DNA from: Candidatus Eisenbergiella stercorigallinarum
Lineage (GTDB): Bacteria; Bacillota; Clostridia; Lachnospirales; Lachnospiraceae
Assembly (NCBI GenBank): GCA_019120525.1
Contig: DWUW01000083.1
Coordinates: 1-7,657 of the forward strand
Reading direction: 5' to 3'
DNA length: 7,657 bases
Positions 6,946 through 7,657 of the stretch are shown here, piece by piece; within the stretch, counting starts at the first letter, position 1; every line of letters begins with the position of its first letter. The notes under the pieces are model-generated. The model ran no database searches. It saw nothing but the letters and a program-made list of their open reading frames with translations, and had not been told where the DNA came from. The translations under genes and the position numbers were made by a program.

Positions 6946-6977
6946 GAACAGGCAGGGGGACTTTTCTCTGCCTGTTC
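6946..6977 (+). terminator. Stem-loop: intrinsic terminator or leader hairpin
   Basis: GAACAGGCAG (6946-6955) is perfectly complementary to CTGCCTGTTC (6968-6977), and the stem can be extended inward by one G-U and one G-C pair. The loop is then GGACTTTT. The stem is followed by ATTTAT, a weak U-rich tail. It could end transcription of the upstream run, or, because it lies downstream of the putative promoter at 6904-6931, act as an attenuator or stabilising hairpin in the sufC-like leader. The sequence does not distinguish these. Confidence 0.5.
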
Positions 6978-7039
6978 ATTTATGGCGGAGGAACCGGCGT
7001 TCAGGGCCGGAAGGATCCGCGGATGAAAGAGGTACAGTT

Positions 7040-7657
7040 ATGCTTGAGGTAAAACATCTGTCCTATGAGGTGACGGAAAATCAGGAGACGCTCCCGATCG
7101 TTACCGATATCAGTTTTACGGTGGACGACGGGGAGATGCTCGTGATCACCGGCCCGAACGGGGGAGGAAAATCCACCATCGCAAGGCTTCTGATGGGGAT
7201 CATCCGGGAAACCTCCGGAACCATCCTGCTGGACGGGGAGGATATCACGAAGCTTTCCATTGACGAAAGGGCGAGGGCCGGGATCGGCTTTGCCTTCCAG
7301 CAGCCGGCTTCCTTTAAGGGAATGACGGTGCGCAGGATGCTGAACCTGGCAGCCGGAAAGGAGCTTCCGGAGCAGGTCAGCTGCCGGCTCCTTGGCAGCG
7401 TGGGCCTGTGCGCAAAGGAATATCTGGACAGAGAGGTGGACGCCACCCTGTCCGGCGGGGAGAAGAAGCGCGTGGAGATCGCCACCGTGCTGGCGAAGGA
7501 CCATAAGGTGAGCGTATTCGACGAGCCGGAGGCGGGGATCGACCTCTGGAGCTTTTCCATGCTGGTGAAGCAGTTTGAAAAGATCCACAGAAGCAAGGCG
7601 GAGAGCCTGGTGCTGATCTCCCATCAGGAGCGGATCATCCGCATGGCGGACCGTATC
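7040..7657 (+). CDS. SufC-like Fe-S cluster assembly ABC ATPase; 3' end outside window
   Basis: The frame is open to the last base, giving 206 residues of an expected 240-250. All ABC ATPase motifs are visible: Walker A GPNGGGKST (38-46), Q-loop FAFQQPAS (84-91), signature LSGGEKKR (137-144), Walker B VSVFDEPEAG (157-166, with Asp161 and catalytic Glu162) and the switch His195 in ISHQERII. The FAFQ Q-loop, SGGEKKR signature and SHQERI switch resemble SufC, the soluble ATPase that works with SufB/SufD scaffolds to build Fe-S clusters, rather than membrane transporters. The D-loop region DEPEAGIDLWSF differs from the usual DExDSGLDIDAL of SufC, marking a divergent subgroup. The ATG at 7040 has a good Shine-Dalgarno (AAAGAGG, 7026-7032). 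A 213-nt intergenic region with a putative promoter separates it from the preceding gene, so it probably begins a new transcription unit. Family placement is likely; the precise partner is not visible. Confidence 0.82.
   Translation, partial: MLEVKHLSYEVTENQETLPIVTDISFTVDDGEMLVITGPNGGGKSTIARLLMGIIRETSGTILLDGEDITKLSIDERARAGIGFAFQQPASFKGMTVRRMLNLAAGKELPEQVSCRLLGSVGLCAKEYLDREVDATLSGGEKKRVEIATVLAKDHKVSVFDEPEAGIDLWSFSMLVKQFEKIHRSKAESLVLISHQERIIRMADRI

Noticed and set aside
6619..7026. Overlapping + strand frame reaching from the phosphatase gene into the intergenic region
   Set aside because: It starts inside a well-supported gene in another frame, has no Shine-Dalgarno or recognisable motif, and crosses the promoter and hairpin signals.

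Overview
The window is a GC-rich, gene-dense stretch of bacterial chromosome. All eight genes lie on the + strand: two are cut by the window edges and six are complete. The lon-engB (ysxC) pair, a YtvI-like membrane protein, a VanH-like D-2-hydroxyacid dehydrogenase and a Firmicutes-type MATE pump together suggest a Clostridia member, most likely a high-GC Lachnospiraceae-type anaerobe. This assignment is inferred from protein character and gene order, not from a search. No rRNA, tRNA, CRISPR array, insertion sequence, phage gene or pseudogene was seen.

Positions 1-6826 form one tightly packed run. In order they encode the C-terminal half of Lon protease, the ribosome-assembly GTPase EngB, a YtvI/AI-2E-family membrane protein, a D-lactate dehydrogenase-like enzyme, the tRNA pseudouridine synthase TruA, a MATE efflux transporter and a histidine-phosphatase-family protein. 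Gaps are 23, 15, -4 (overlap), 56, 64 and 30 nt, with no convincing internal terminator, so much of this could be co-transcribed. The shared theme is housekeeping (protein quality control, ribosome and tRNA maturation) with membrane and metabolic genes added; no single pathway links them.

Positions 6827-7039 are the only sizeable intergenic region and are more AT-rich in the middle. They hold a 14-bp palindrome, a plausible sigma-70-type promoter with a dyad in its spacer, and a 10-bp perfect stem-loop. The next gene begins at 7040 and runs off the end. It encodes a SufC-type ABC ATPase with an atypical Walker B/D-loop segment, and is probably the first gene of an Fe-S cluster assembly unit whose SufB/D partner would lie just beyond the window.

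The points most worth a second look are this divergent SufC and its leader, an extra basic linker inside Lon, and the translationally coupled VanH-like dehydrogenase. I did not find a clearly novel multi-gene system that can be demonstrated from this window alone.
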